NCBI RefSeq assembly: GCF_900167205.1
Contig: NZ_FUWW01000002.1
Coordinates: 1 to 64,000, forward strand
DNA length: 64,000 bases
Origin: Eubacterium coprostanoligenes
GTDB lineage: Bacteria; Bacillota; Clostridia; Oscillospirales; Acutalibacteraceae
Direction: 5' to 3'
In this document: positions 50,174 through 58,934 of the stretch, piece after piece
Layout of the letters: each line of letters begins with the position of its first letter
How positions within the stretch are numbered: position 1 is the first letter of the stretch
Notes under the pieces: generated by a model
The model's database searches: none
What the model saw: only the letters and a program-made list of their open reading frames with translations
Told to the model about the DNA's origin: nothing
Made by a program: the position numbers and the translations under genes

Positions 50174-51718
50174 ATGAAAAAAATTCTTGCTTTAATATTG
50201 TCGATTACAATGCTTTTGGGTGTATTTTCCGCAAGCAGTGTTGCATATGCTTACTCTAATTTGCCAGATACGGAAATTCCGTGGGGCTTGGTCAGTGGCA
50301 AATGCGGAAACAATGTGAATTATGAGCTTAACAAGGAAACAGGTGAATTGAAATTCACAGGAACAGGCGAAATGTACAGTTATAATAACAGTACAAACAA
50401 ATCACCGTTCTTTCAAAGCAGTGATGTAAAAAATATTACTATTGCCGAGGGTGTAACTTCTATTGCTTCGTGCTTGTTTTATTCCTGCACCGCTATTTAC
50501 GATATTGCAATACCAAACAGCGTAACATCTGTTGGTGACAATGCGTTTTATGCTTGCAATTCTTTGGTGTCGATTTATTATTATTCAACACAGGAAAAAT
50601 GGAACGAAATGGCAATTGGCACAGGGAATGATTGTCTGTTTGAAGCAAATCTCTTCTTTGGACCCGATACAGAAGTTTTGGATTATTTGCTTTCAATTAT
50701 AGACGGATATTCGCCTGAAGATTTTTCAGATAGCACATATAACGAACTTATGAATAGGATTAATTCCATTCCCGATGATTTAACCAATCTGTCGCAAAAG
50801 CAGGTGGATTCAATTGTTGAAAATATTTTGGACGGAATGAACGGACTTGACCCTTATCTTGAATTTGAGGTCAACGCACCAAACGGAACTTTTACCGTTC
50901 AGTATGGGGATGAGTCGAATGTCAGAAATGAAAATTCTGTGTTGTACGGAACTTCAGTAACATTGACAGCCACTCCGAACGAGGGCTACAAGTTTGTCGG
51001 TTGGTACGACACGGTCAATAATCTCTATTTCAGTAAAAACAGCGAATATACATTTACTGTAATTGCCAACACATATTTGAAGGCTGTGTTTGTGAAGAAC
51101 GATTCTTCAACACTGACCTTCACAACATATACCAATTGGGTTAAATCGACCGTAACAAAAACTTTTGACGAGTGGAAAAATATGAATTCTATCGCCGATT
51201 TTGTACCTGAAGTTCCGTATAGATACGGTTATACAAACGGCAGATGGGTATATGATGAAGCCGATGTCCTTGCAAAATTGCAGGCAGGCGAGGATGTTTC
51301 AATTATTGCGGAATATGACAAAAAGAATGTGGAACTTCCTACTCCGCCGACACCTGTAAATAATGAACCTGCAACTGAATTGCATTATGATTTTGACGAA
51401 GAAACAAGCACAGCCTCTTTCTTGTTGGCAGTCGGATTGCCGGAAGATTGCAGAGTTGAATCAATGGGAATACTGTTTTATTACGATGATGCACAAACTT
51501 TTGACCCAACCAACTTTACGCTGTTTATCACAAATAAAATGATGGCGTCAAGATTCAATGTCGGAGAATTGAACGGTGTTTGCATTTCAAACATTCGCAA
51601 TATGTCGTCAGATTATAATTGGGTAGCAAGGGGATATGTTTCCTATTACGAGGATGACGGCAGTCTTGTTACGCTTTATTCAAACCAAATTGAAGTTGTT
51701 GACAGACAGCAGATTTAA
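50174..51718 (+). CDS. Secreted BspA-like leucine-rich and InlB-type repeat protein
   Basis: 514 residues. Signal peptide ending VAYAYS. Then a BspA-type leucine-rich region (VKNITIAEGVTSIASCLFYSC, IYDIAIPNSVTSVGDNAFYACNSLVSIYYYST; LxxIxIPxxVTxIGxxAF pattern). A helical segment follows, then a bacterial repeat domain (NAPNGTFTVQYGDES..GTSVTLTATPNEGYKFVGWYD), a linker rich in Pro, and a C-terminal beta domain. No LPxTG or transmembrane anchor is visible, so release or non-covalent attachment is likely. Probably a host- or glycan-binding surface factor. Confidence 0.75.
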   Translation: MKKILALILSITMLLGVFSASSVAYAYSNLPDTEIPWGLVSGKCGNNVNYELNKETGELKFTGTGEMYSYNNSTNKSPFFQSSDVKNITIAEGVTSIASCLFYSCTAIYDIAIPNSVTSVGDNAFYACNSLVSIYYYSTQEKWNEMAIGTGNDCLFEANLFFGPDTEVLDYLLSIIDGYSPEDFSDSTYNELMNRINSIPDDLTNLSQKQVDSIVENILDGMNGLDPYLEFEVNAPNGTFTVQYGDESNVRNENSVLYGTSVTLTATPNEGYKFVGWYDTVNNLYFSKNSEYTFTVIANTYLKAVFVKNDSSTLTFTTYTNWVKSTVTKTFDEWKNMNSIADFVPEVPYRYGYTNGRWVYDEADVLAKLQAGEDVSIIAEYDKKNVELPTPPTPVNNEPATELHYDFDEETSTASFLLAVGLPEDCRVESMGILFYYDDAQTFDPTNFTLFITNKMMASRFNVGELNGVCISNIRNMSSDYNWVARGYVSYYEDDGSLVTLYSNQIEVVDRQQI

Positions 51719-51756
51719 CTTTTAAAAACATAAATTATTAAACAAAGGGTGATATT

Positions 51757-52677
51757 ATGCCGGCATATTCAACGCATTATTTGTTTGCTTATGAGTTGAT
51801 GGATGAGGTAAAGAAAAATGTGAATTTTGCAATTGATGAACAGGCGGTTTATATTGGCACGCAAGGTCCGGATATATTTTATGACCACAGAATTTTGCCG
51901 TGGATGTGTGGCAAAAGTTTGCGCAAGGTTGGCTCGATTTTGCACCGTGCAAAGCCGAGTGCTCTCTTTGACGCAATGCGTAGCTATGTAAACCAAAATC
52001 CGAATGACGATATTGCAAAATCATATGCGGTCGGTTTTGTTTTGCACTATGCACTTGACAGGGTGTGCCATCCGTACATCTATTTTATGCAGTATCGTTT
52101 TGAAAAATTGTATAGCGGTATGCACCATTTCACGGCGCACAATATGGCAGAATTCGGACTTGATTCGTATTTGCTGTATAAACGCTTGGGCGTGCAAAAT
52201 CCCGCTTCGTTTGATACCGAAAAAACGCTTAATTATACCGATTTAACTCGCATGCATTGTGCAAAAATCATAAGTAGTTTTGTTTCAAACGCTACGGAAA
52301 AATTTGTCAGCACGGCAGATGCAGAGCAGGCAATTGATGATTTGCGATATATTCAGGCGGTAACTTTTGACCCAAAAAATAAACTTCGCAGAGTGATGAA
52401 ACCGCTTGAAAATGTCGTTTCTCCGCTTGTAAAAGGTTTCAAGCCGTCATCAATGTTCAGAGTCGATGATATGCAGTATGCCGTTAAATTTGCAAATGTC
52501 AATCACGGTGCGTGGTCGTCACCGTTTAATAATATGAAAAGAAACGACAGCTTCGAGGATTTGTTTGAGCAGTCAAAGGCAGATGCAATCAAGCTGATTA
52601 AAGGCTTTTTTGATAATACCGATTTGGTCGAGTTGACAGAAGATTTGTCATTCTTGACAGGCGAAAGGGTGGAGTAA
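51757..52677 (+). CDS. Zinc-dependent phospholipase C-like protein
   Basis: 306 residues, no signal peptide. The first 160 residues match the Zn_dep_PLPC family: MPAYSTHYLFAYELMDEV, QAVYIGTQGPDIFYDHR, SYAVGFVLHYALDRVCHPYIYFM, HHFTAHNMAEFGLDSYLLYKR, with the His/Asp pattern expected for zinc. In bacteria many such proteins are uncharacterised; phospholipid hydrolysis is only suggested. GTGATATT-type ribosome site AAAGGGTGA before ATG. TAATG overlap with the downstream GH5 gene signals a joint task. Confidence 0.75.
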   Translation: MPAYSTHYLFAYELMDEVKKNVNFAIDEQAVYIGTQGPDIFYDHRILPWMCGKSLRKVGSILHRAKPSALFDAMRSYVNQNPNDDIAKSYAVGFVLHYALDRVCHPYIYFMQYRFEKLYSGMHHFTAHNMAEFGLDSYLLYKRLGVQNPASFDTEKTLNYTDLTRMHCAKIISSFVSNATEKFVSTADAEQAIDDLRYIQAVTFDPKNKLRRVMKPLENVVSPLVKGFKPSSMFRVDDMQYAVKFANVNHGAWSSPFNNMKRNDSFEDLFEQSKADAIKLIKGFFDNTDLVELTEDLSFLTGERVE

Positions 52678-54083
52678 TGTTTTATAAAGACGGGCTTGCG
52701 ATTCGTGATGAATACGGCAGACAATGTATATTTAAGGGTGTAAATGTTTGCATAAAAAAAGATCATTTTAATTATTTTGTTTATAGAATGGAAAAGAAGT
52801 TTGACAAAATGTTTGCCGAGTATGTTGAAAACGGAATAAACATTATTCGTCTTGGCTTTAATTGGTCGGCGCTTGAACCTGAAAAGAATTGCTTTGACGA
52901 GCGTGCTTTCGGATTTTTGAAAAAGTTTGTCAGTACGGCACAGGATAATAATATTTATGTTCTTTTGGATGTGCATCAAGATTTGTATTGCAGCAAGTTC
53001 CGTTTTGGCGATGGTGCTCCAAGTTGGGCGACAAAGGATTATCCTCGCAAAAGACCTGTTGCAATTTGGGCAGAGGGATATTTCTATTTCAAGGATGTTC
53101 AAAGAGCGTTCAACGATTTTTGGCGAAACAAAAACAATGTGCAAACGGATTTTTCGGAATTCTGGGATAAAATTGTGCTTGAATTCAAAGGTTTTGATAA
53201 TGTTATCGGCTACGACTTTCTCAATGAGCCGATGATTACCGATTATTCAAACAAAATCTTTTGCCGAATTGCAAGCAACGGTCTTAAAGAGGGCACAAAT
53301 GAGGAATTCTGTGCCGAAAATTATTTTAAGAATGGCAGAGAAAGACGAGGATTTATCCGTATGTTTTTTGCCTTTATGTACAGGGTGAACAAACACGGCG
53401 GACTAAAGAAATTCTTGAACAAACTTGACAGCTACGAGGCTTTTGGCAATGCTGTTAAAGGACTTGAAAAATACACCGAGGGCTTCAACAGGGAATATTA
53501 TCAGCCATTCGTTGATTCTATGGCAGATAAAATTGATGATGACAAACTTGCATTTTTTGAGCATAATTATTATTCAAATTTGGGTATTCCGTTTGAAATT
53601 CAAACAAAGGATAACTACATATATTCGCCTCACGCATATGATTTGTTCATTGATTCGCCACTGTACAACGATTATTCAAGCAACTCAAGAATAAAGTACA
53701 TCATTGATTCAATCCGCAAAAATCAGCTGAAAATGAATGTTCCCGTTGTTATGGGCGAATGGGGCGGAAGCGCCCATAACGGTCATAAATGGGTTGAACA
53801 TATTGATTACATTTATTCGCAGTTTGAAAAGTATCAGTGGTCGAGTATCTATTGGAATTATCGAATTCACGACAAAAAGTTCACATCTGTTATCAACCGA
53901 CCATATCCTTGTGCCGTGTGCGGAAACATAATTGAATATTCAACCGATAACAACGGCAGAAGTTTTAGACTTGAATATGATTGTCAGGAAAACACTGCAC
54001 CTACTGTGATTTATGTTCCGAATAAGGGCTATATCGAATTTGAAAATAAAATCGGAAGAAACATTATAACGCTGAATTATTAA
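52677..54083 (+). CDS. GH5-family endoglycoceramidase-like hydrolase
   Basis: 468 residues, no signal peptide. TIM barrel: FKGVNVCIKK, NGINIIRLGFNWSALEPEK, IYVLLDVHQDLYCSKF, GYDFLNEPMITD with the acid/base Glu, and VPVVMGEWGGSAHN with the nucleophile Glu. A C-terminal beta-sandwich follows (GRSFRLEYDCQENTAP). The DVHQD and NEP context resembles endoglycosylceramidases, which cut the sugar chain from ceramide; GH5 beta-glucosidase of other specificity is possible. Coupled by 1-base overlap to a phospholipase-C-like gene. Confidence 0.78.
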   Translation: MFYKDGLAIRDEYGRQCIFKGVNVCIKKDHFNYFVYRMEKKFDKMFAEYVENGINIIRLGFNWSALEPEKNCFDERAFGFLKKFVSTAQDNNIYVLLDVHQDLYCSKFRFGDGAPSWATKDYPRKRPVAIWAEGYFYFKDVQRAFNDFWRNKNNVQTDFSEFWDKIVLEFKGFDNVIGYDFLNEPMITDYSNKIFCRIASNGLKEGTNEEFCAENYFKNGRERRGFIRMFFAFMYRVNKHGGLKKFLNKLDSYEAFGNAVKGLEKYTEGFNREYYQPFVDSMADKIDDDKLAFFEHNYYSNLGIPFEIQTKDNYIYSPHAYDLFIDSPLYNDYSSNSRIKYIIDSIRKNQLKMNVPVVMGEWGGSAHNGHKWVEHIDYIYSQFEKYQWSSIYWNYRIHDKKFTSVINRPYPCAVCGNIIEYSTDNNGRSFRLEYDCQENTAPTVIYVPNKGYIEFENKIGRNIITLNY

Positions 54084-54110
54084 TTATAAAAAATCTTCTG
54101 TGTTTCCTGC

Positions 54111-54139
54111 TTGACTTGATGAAAAAAAGCAGTTACAAT
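54111..54139 (+). promoter_or_regulatory. Promoter of glpP
   Basis: -35 TTGACT (54111-54116), 17-base spacer, -10 TACAAT (54134-54139), 45 bases before the ATG. Confidence 0.68.
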
Positions 54140-54184
54140 TATGTTGAAAATAGATGAAAATCCGTACAAAAGGGGGAACAGTGT

Positions 54185-54748
54185 ATGGGATTTTTGGAAA
54201 ACATCTTGGAGGACAGCCCTATAGTCGCTGCCGTCAAGGACGAGTCGGAACTTGAGCAATGTTTGAAAAGTCCGTGCCGAGTAGTGTTCGTGCTGTTTGG
54301 CGATTTGAACTCTGTGCCGGGAATTGTTGCAAAGTTGAAGGCATCGGGCAAAACAGTGTTTGTTCATGCCGATTTGGTCGAGGGTCTATCTGCTCGAGAG
54401 GCAGCGGTTGATTATTTGGTTCAAACTGCACAGCCGGATGGAATAATTTCCACTCGATTGCCGCTTCTTCGTTTTGCAAAGGCAAAAGGCTTGCACACAA
54501 TTTTACGATTCTTTTTGATTGATTCCATCGCTATGGAAAACATCACTTCTATGAAAAACGAAAGATGCGTTGATATGATTGAAGTTATGCCGGGTCTGAT
54601 GCCGAAAATTGTCAAACGAGTCAGTGCGTCCTGTGGCAAACCGATTATTGCAGGCGGACTTGTGACAGAAAAATCCGATGTTGTCAGTGCTCTTGAAGCA
54701 GGTGCAATTGCGGTTTCATCCACTAATATCGGCGTTTGGAGTATGTGA
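54185..54748 (+). CDS. glpP: Glycerol-3-phosphate-responsive antiterminator GlpP
   Basis: 187 residues, TIM-barrel-like RNA-binding regulator. GlpP bound to glycerol 3-phosphate prevents early termination in the leaders of glp genes. Seen: PIVAAVKDESELEQCLKSPCRVVFVLFGDL, VFVHADLVEGLSAREAAVDYL, DGIISTRLPLLRFAKAKGL, RFFLIDSIAMENI, DMIEVMPGLMPKIV, PIIAGGLVTEKSDVVSALEAGAIAVSST. The next transcription unit has a terminator-bearing leader (54867-54955) and encodes GlpAB-like enzymes, its expected target. Confidence 0.93.
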   Translation: MGFLENILEDSPIVAAVKDESELEQCLKSPCRVVFVLFGDLNSVPGIVAKLKASGKTVFVHADLVEGLSAREAAVDYLVQTAQPDGIISTRLPLLRFAKAKGLHTILRFFLIDSIAMENITSMKNERCVDMIEVMPGLMPKIVKRVSASCGKPIIAGGLVTEKSDVVSALEAGAIAVSSTNIGVWSM

Positions 54749-54837
54749 AAAAATTAACAATAAATATGTGAAAAATATAACAATAATGTGTTAAAAAATT
54801 AACGAAAAAATAATTTGTAGTTTATTATCTTTTTGTA

Positions 54838-54866
54838 TTGACAGCACCGAAACTTTGTGTTATATT
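54838..54866 (+). promoter_or_regulatory. Promoter of the glpAB-DUF1667 operon
   Basis: -35 TTGACA (54838-54843), 17-base spacer, -10 TATATT (54861-54866). Confidence 0.75.
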
Positions 54867-54902
54867 GATGGTACATCAAGTGCATAACAACCGAGAGATT
54901 TG

Positions 54903-54955
54903 AGCAACGGTAAAAAATGGAGAGGTTTACTCCATCTTTTTCCGTTGCTTTTTTG
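54903..54955 (+). terminator. Leader terminator, probable GlpP antitermination target
   Basis: Stem AGCAACGG/CCGTTGCT extended inward by AAAAATGGAG/CTCCATCTTTTT, followed by TTTTTT, 37 bases downstream of the promoter -10 and 37 bases before the first glp ATG. The single-stranded stretch CATAACAACCGAGAGATTTG just before it is the likely GlpP contact region. Matches the layout of Bacillus glpD/glpFK leaders. Confidence 0.82.
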
Positions 54956-54991
54956 TTTTGTTGATATGCAAAATTAAGGGGGAAAACAAAA

Positions 54992-56428
54992 ATGTATGAT
55001 GTAGCGATTATAGGCGGCGGTATTGCCGGATGTGCTTGTGCCTATCGTTTGTCACGCTGTAATCTGCAAGTAGTAATGTTGGAGAAAGAGAACGACATCT
55101 GTATGGGTGCTACTCGTGCAAACAGTGCAATTATGCACGCAGGATACGACCCGCTTCCGGGCACACTTATGGCAAAGCTCAATGTTGAGGGCAATGCTAT
55201 GAGCAGAGAGATTTGCAAAAAACTCAATGTATCTTGGAAAGACACGGGTTCATTGGTTTTGGCTTTGTGCGATGAGGATATGGACACATTGCAAAAACTT
55301 TTGGAGCGTGGTGTAGAAAACGGTGTTCCGGGATTGGAAATTTGGGATGCTGACAAGGTTCGTGAAAAAGAACCGAATGTAACAGAGAACACAAAGGGTG
55401 CTTTGTGGGCACCGACAGCAGCAATCGTAAATCCTTGGGAATTCGGGTTGGCTATGGCAGAGGTTGCAGTGCAAAACGGCTGTGAACTTCGTCGTCGCTT
55501 CACTGTTTCAAGCATTTCAAAGACAGACGGCGGATATGCTTTGTCAAATGGCGCAGACACAGTCGAGGCTCGTTATGTCATCAACGCTGCAGGCGTTTAT
55601 TCAGACAAGATTAATAATTTGGTTGCAAAGCCATCATTCACAGTTGAGCCTACAGTCGGCGAATACTATTTGCTTGACAAGTGCGAGGGCACAAGAGTTT
55701 CAACAGTTATTTTCCAATGTCCCGGCAAAGAGGGCAAGGGTGTTTTGGTTTCACCTACCGTTCACGGCAATTTGATTGTCGGACCAAATGCTGTTGTTCG
55801 TCAGGACCCTGAAGACACTTCCGATACACCTGAAGGTCTTGCAGAGGTTAAGGCAAAGTCTGTTCGTATTGTTCCGGGCGTGGATTTCCGTCAGAACATC
55901 CGCAACTTTGCAGGCATGCGTGCAAACTCGACTGTTGATGATTTCATCATTGAATTTGCAGAAGAAAACTTCCTCAATGTAGCCGGTATTCGTTCACCGG
56001 GCTTGACCTCGGCACCTGCCATTGCACAGTATGTTGCAGAGCTTCTTGGTGAGGCAGGACTTGACCTCACAGAAAAAGAAGATTACATAGATTCTCGCAG
56101 AAAGGTTCATTTCAACAAAATGACACCTGAAGAGAAAAAGGCTTTGATTGCAGAAAATTCATCATACGGTCGAGTAATTTGCCGTTGCGAAACTGTAACA
56201 GAGGGCGAAATTTTAGACGCTATTCATTCACCGATTACACCGGTTTCCGTTGACGGTGTTAAACGACGCACAGGCGCAGGAATGGGACGCTGTCAGGGCG
56301 GTTTCTGCGGACCTCGTGTATTTGATTTGCTTGCTCGTGAGCTTGGTGTTTCACCACTCGAAATTTTACAAGATAAGGACGGCAGCGAAATTCTCACTGC
56401 TTGTACAAAAGAGGAGGTGCGTGCATAA
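54992..56428 (+). CDS. glpA: FAD-dependent glycerol-3-phosphate dehydrogenase-like protein with BFD iron-sulfur domain (GlpA-like)
   Basis: 478 residues. FAD-binding DAO domain: VAIIGGGIAGCACAYRLSRC, EKENDICMGATRANSAIMHAGYDPLPGTL, GLTSAPAIAQYV. C-terminal [2Fe-2S] BFD-type domain: VICRCETVTEGEILDAI and RRTGAGMGRCQGGFCGPRV supply four Cys (CxC and CxxxxC). Together with the next two genes it should form the anaerobic GlpABC-like dehydrogenase oxidising glycerol 3-phosphate to dihydroxyacetone phosphate. TAATG overlap with the next gene. Under GlpP leader control. Confidence 0.9.
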   Translation: MYDVAIIGGGIAGCACAYRLSRCNLQVVMLEKENDICMGATRANSAIMHAGYDPLPGTLMAKLNVEGNAMSREICKKLNVSWKDTGSLVLALCDEDMDTLQKLLERGVENGVPGLEIWDADKVREKEPNVTENTKGALWAPTAAIVNPWEFGLAMAEVAVQNGCELRRRFTVSSISKTDGGYALSNGADTVEARYVINAAGVYSDKINNLVAKPSFTVEPTVGEYYLLDKCEGTRVSTVIFQCPGKEGKGVLVSPTVHGNLIVGPNAVVRQDPEDTSDTPEGLAEVKAKSVRIVPGVDFRQNIRNFAGMRANSTVDDFIIEFAEENFLNVAGIRSPGLTSAPAIAQYVAELLGEAGLDLTEKEDYIDSRRKVHFNKMTPEEKKALIAENSSYGRVICRCETVTEGEILDAIHSPITPVSVDGVKRRTGAGMGRCQGGFCGPRVFDLLARELGVSPLEILQDKDGSEILTACTKEEVRA

Positions 56429-57681
56429 TGTATGATTTGATAGTTATCGGTGGTGGTCCTGCAGGTTTAGCAGCGGCTTACGCAGCTTGGAATAAAGGAT
56501 TGAAGAACATCGCTATTTTGGAGCGTGACAAGGAGCTTGGCGGTATTCTTAATCAGTGTATACACAACGGCTTCGGTTTGCATTACTTCAAGGAGCAGTT
56601 GACAGGTCCTGAATACGCATCTCGTTTTGCAGAAATGGTTGCAGACACAGGCGTTGAGGTTTTCTTGGACACAATGGTGCTTCAGGTAACTCCTGAAAAG
56701 CAGGTTCACGCCGTAAGCAAAAAAGAGGGCTATCGTGTATTGGAAGCAAAGAGTATTGTGCTTGCAATGGGATGCAGAGAGCGTACCCGTGGCGCAATCT
56801 CTATTCCGGGCACTCGTCCGGCAGGCGTTCTTACAGCCGGTGCCGCTCAAAGATATGTAAATATTGAAGGCTATATGGTCGGAAAAAAGGTTGTTATTCT
56901 CGGTTCAGGCGACATTGGTTTGATTATGGCTCGCCGTATGACTCTTGAGGGTGCAAAGGTTCTTGCTTGCGTTGAGGTTATGCCTTATTCAGGCGGTTTG
57001 CAGCGTAATATTGTTCAGTGCCTTGAGGACTTCAACATTCCACTTTATCTTTCGCACACAATCACCGACATTCGTGGCAAGTCAAGAGTTGAGCAGGTTG
57101 TTGTTTCTGAAGTTGACGAACAGCGCCGTCCTATTCCGGGCACAGAAATGACCTTTGATTGCGATACAGTTTTGTTGTCGGTTGGTCTTATCCCTGAAAA
57201 TGAGCTTACTCGTGACGCTGGAATTGAAATGGATTTCCGCACAAACGGTGCTTTGGTATACGAAAACAGAGAAACTTCTGCTCCCGGCATCTTCGCTTGT
57301 GGCAACGCACTTCATGTGCACGACCTTGTTGACTTTGTAACAGCAGAAAGTATGGCTGCCGGTGAAGCTGCTGCCGATTATGTTCAAAACGGCGAACTTG
57401 ACCGTGAAAATACAATTAAGGTAGAAACAAATGCAAACATCAGCTACACCGTTCCTCAAAGATTCAGAGCAGACAGCAACGGAGTAGAATTCTATTTCCG
57501 TGTTCGCCGTGTGTTCAAGGAGAGCAAAATTCAAGTAATGTGTGGCGACAATGTGATTGCTTCGTTCAAGAGAGAGCATATGGCTCCGGGCGAAATGGAA
57601 AACATCAAAATTCCAAAAGCATTGTTGGATAGAATTGACGGCAACAGCATTACAATTTCAGCAGAGGAGGTTCAAGCATGA
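56428..57681 (+). CDS. NAD/FAD-dependent oxidoreductase, GlpB-like partner subunit
   Basis: 417 residues, pyridine-nucleotide-disulfide oxidoreductase fold: DLIVIGGGPAGLAAAYAAW (FAD), LAMGCRERTRGAISIPGTRPAGVLTAGAAQRYVN, KKVVILGSGDIGLIMARRM (NAD), TVLLSVGLIPENELTRDAG, FACGNALHVHDLVDFVTAES. Start at ATG 56428 overlapping the glpA stop, with GAGGAGG upstream. Accepts electrons from the GlpA-like subunit in clostridial glycerol-3-phosphate oxidation. Ends in ATGA overlap with the DUF1667 gene. Confidence 0.9.
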   Translation: MYDLIVIGGGPAGLAAAYAAWNKGLKNIAILERDKELGGILNQCIHNGFGLHYFKEQLTGPEYASRFAEMVADTGVEVFLDTMVLQVTPEKQVHAVSKKEGYRVLEAKSIVLAMGCRERTRGAISIPGTRPAGVLTAGAAQRYVNIEGYMVGKKVVILGSGDIGLIMARRMTLEGAKVLACVEVMPYSGGLQRNIVQCLEDFNIPLYLSHTITDIRGKSRVEQVVVSEVDEQRRPIPGTEMTFDCDTVLLSVGLIPENELTRDAGIEMDFRTNGALVYENRETSAPGIFACGNALHVHDLVDFVTAESMAAGEAAADYVQNGELDRENTIKVETNANISYTVPQRFRADSNGVEFYFRVRRVFKESKIQVMCGDNVIASFKREHMAPGEMENIKIPKALLDRIDGNSITISAEEVQA

Positions 57682-58028
57682 CAAATTTAATTTGTATTAT
57701 GTGCCCAAAGGGCTGTCATTTGAAAGTTGACGAAAAGCACGATTATGCAGTTACAGGCAATAACTGTCCAAAGGGTGCCGAATATGGCCACAATGAGTTG
57801 AAGAACCCAACAAGAGTAATCACCTCAACTGTTAGATTGAACAGCAAAAACGCTTGCCGTTTGCCTGTTAAAACAGATGGCGAAATTCCAAAATATATGA
57901 TGGAAGAAGCAATGCGCCTGCTCGATAAAGCAGAAGTAACAGCACCTGTAAAGGTTGGAGATGTTGTGATTGACAATGTTTTCCGCACAGGAGTTAACTT
58001 TGTTGCAACTAAAACAGTAGAAGAATAA
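57678..58028 (+). CDS. DUF1667 protein, third subunit of the Glp dehydrogenase operon
   Basis: 116 residues. N-terminal CIMCPKGCHLKV and a later NNCPKGAEYG give four Cys suited to an iron-sulfur cluster or zinc, then RVITSTVRLNS..RLPVKTDGEIPK. DUF1667 regularly follows GlpA/GlpB-like genes in Firmicutes and is thought to be an electron-carrying partner; this is not established. Followed by a strong terminator. Confidence 0.88.
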   Translation: MTNLICIMCPKGCHLKVDEKHDYAVTGNNCPKGAEYGHNELKNPTRVITSTVRLNSKNACRLPVKTDGEIPKYMMEEAMRLLDKAEVTAPVKVGDVVIDNVFRTGVNFVATKTVEE

Positions 58029-58052
58029 TTGCTGAATATATTTTGACAAACA

Positions 58053-58085
58053 AAAAACCGAGATTTACATTGTGAATCTCGGTTT
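58053..58085. terminator. Bidirectional terminator between glp operon and minus-strand genes
   Basis: Perfect stem AAAACCGAGATT/AATCTCGGTTTT with a 9-base loop. Confidence 0.85.
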
Positions 58086-58108
58086 TAAATATTCTGTTTT
58101 GCAATGGC

Positions 58109-58660
58109 TTATACAAAATGTCTGAGTGCGTTGTCGAGGCTCAAATCATCCATTGCTTCAAGCTCTGTTTTGCCACTCATAACTTTGTTGTCTTTTACTT
58201 CAAAGGTAAATGACGAATCAGGGAATTGGTCAGGTAAATCCTTGATTGTTATTTTGCCGTTTGAGTAAGAATAAACGCTGTATCCCTTGGTGTATTCGGC
58301 GTCAAGACCGCTGATTGTTTCGTTGCCGAAATATGCAAGGTTCACTTGGTTGTTTTTGTCAAACTGAAAAACATACACTGTCAGTTTTTCATCATCGTAA
58401 AGGTACCAATATTTGCCTTGTACGGCTTTTGGGACTTCTGCCGAAGTCTTTTTTGTTGATTCTTCGGTGATTGTGACAACTTCATCTTCTTTTTGCAAAG
58501 GAGATGTTGCCGGAACAGTTGTGTCCTTTGTTACGGATTGTGATACTTTGGTTTCAGGTTGTTTATCGTTTTTTGACGCCTGGGTTGAATATATCACAAC
58601 ACCGACTGCAACTGCAAAAACTATGGCAAGTATAATTGCCAAAATTTTTTTGTTTTTCAT
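58109..58660 (-). CDS. Hypothetical membrane-anchored protein
   Basis: 183 residues. N-terminal hydrophobic anchor (ILAIILAIVFAVAVGVVIY) with no lipobox, a Thr/Ser/Lys/Glu-rich stalk (about 30-85), and a small beta-rich extracellular domain (KYWYLYDDEKLTVYVFQFDKNNQVNLAYFGN..YSVYSYSNGKITIKDLP). The domain resembles the fold of small secreted 'DUF-type' lipocalin-like strands but I recognise no family. It lies 1 base after the DUF1858 gene, so they are co-transcribed. Confidence 0.7.
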   Translation of the reverse strand: MKNKKILAIILAIVFAVAVGVVIYSTQASKNDKQPETKVSQSVTKDTTVPATSPLQKEDEVVTITEESTKKTSAEVPKAVQGKYWYLYDDEKLTVYVFQFDKNNQVNLAYFGNETISGLDAEYTKGYSVYSYSNGKITIKDLPDQFPDSSFTFEVKDNKVMSGKTELEAMDDLSLDNALRHFV

Positions 58661-58661
58661 T

Positions 58662-58862
58662 TTATTTATTTGCCAAGTAGTCCTGAATGTTCTTCAATAC
58701 TTTGTCAGAATCAAGACCGTGCACTTGGCATGCCTCCTCGAGTGATTCGCCGATTGATGCAGGGCAACCTACACAGTGCATACCTGCTTCCATAAGAACA
58801 ACAGCAATGCCTCTGTCGTATTCAATCATATCGCCCATTGTGGTTTGCTTTGTAATTTCCAT
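58662..58862 (-). CDS. DUF1858 domain protein
   Basis: 66 residues: TTMGDMIEYDRGIAVVLMEAGMHCVGCPASIGESLEEACQVHGLD is the full DUF1858 domain with its CxxC (CVGC). The domain occurs alone or fused to hybrid-cluster-like proteins in anaerobes; probable redox or iron-sulfur-linked role. GGAAG site before the ATG; only 72 bases to the luxS stop. Confidence 0.9.
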   Translation of the reverse strand: MEITKQTTMGDMIEYDRGIAVVLMEAGMHCVGCPASIGESLEEACQVHGLDSDKVLKNIQDYLANK

Positions 58863-58934
58863 ATTCTAAACTTCCTTTCGTCTGCTATTATTATCTGTCT
58901 TTAAGACAATTGTATACTATCATATCTTTTATTG

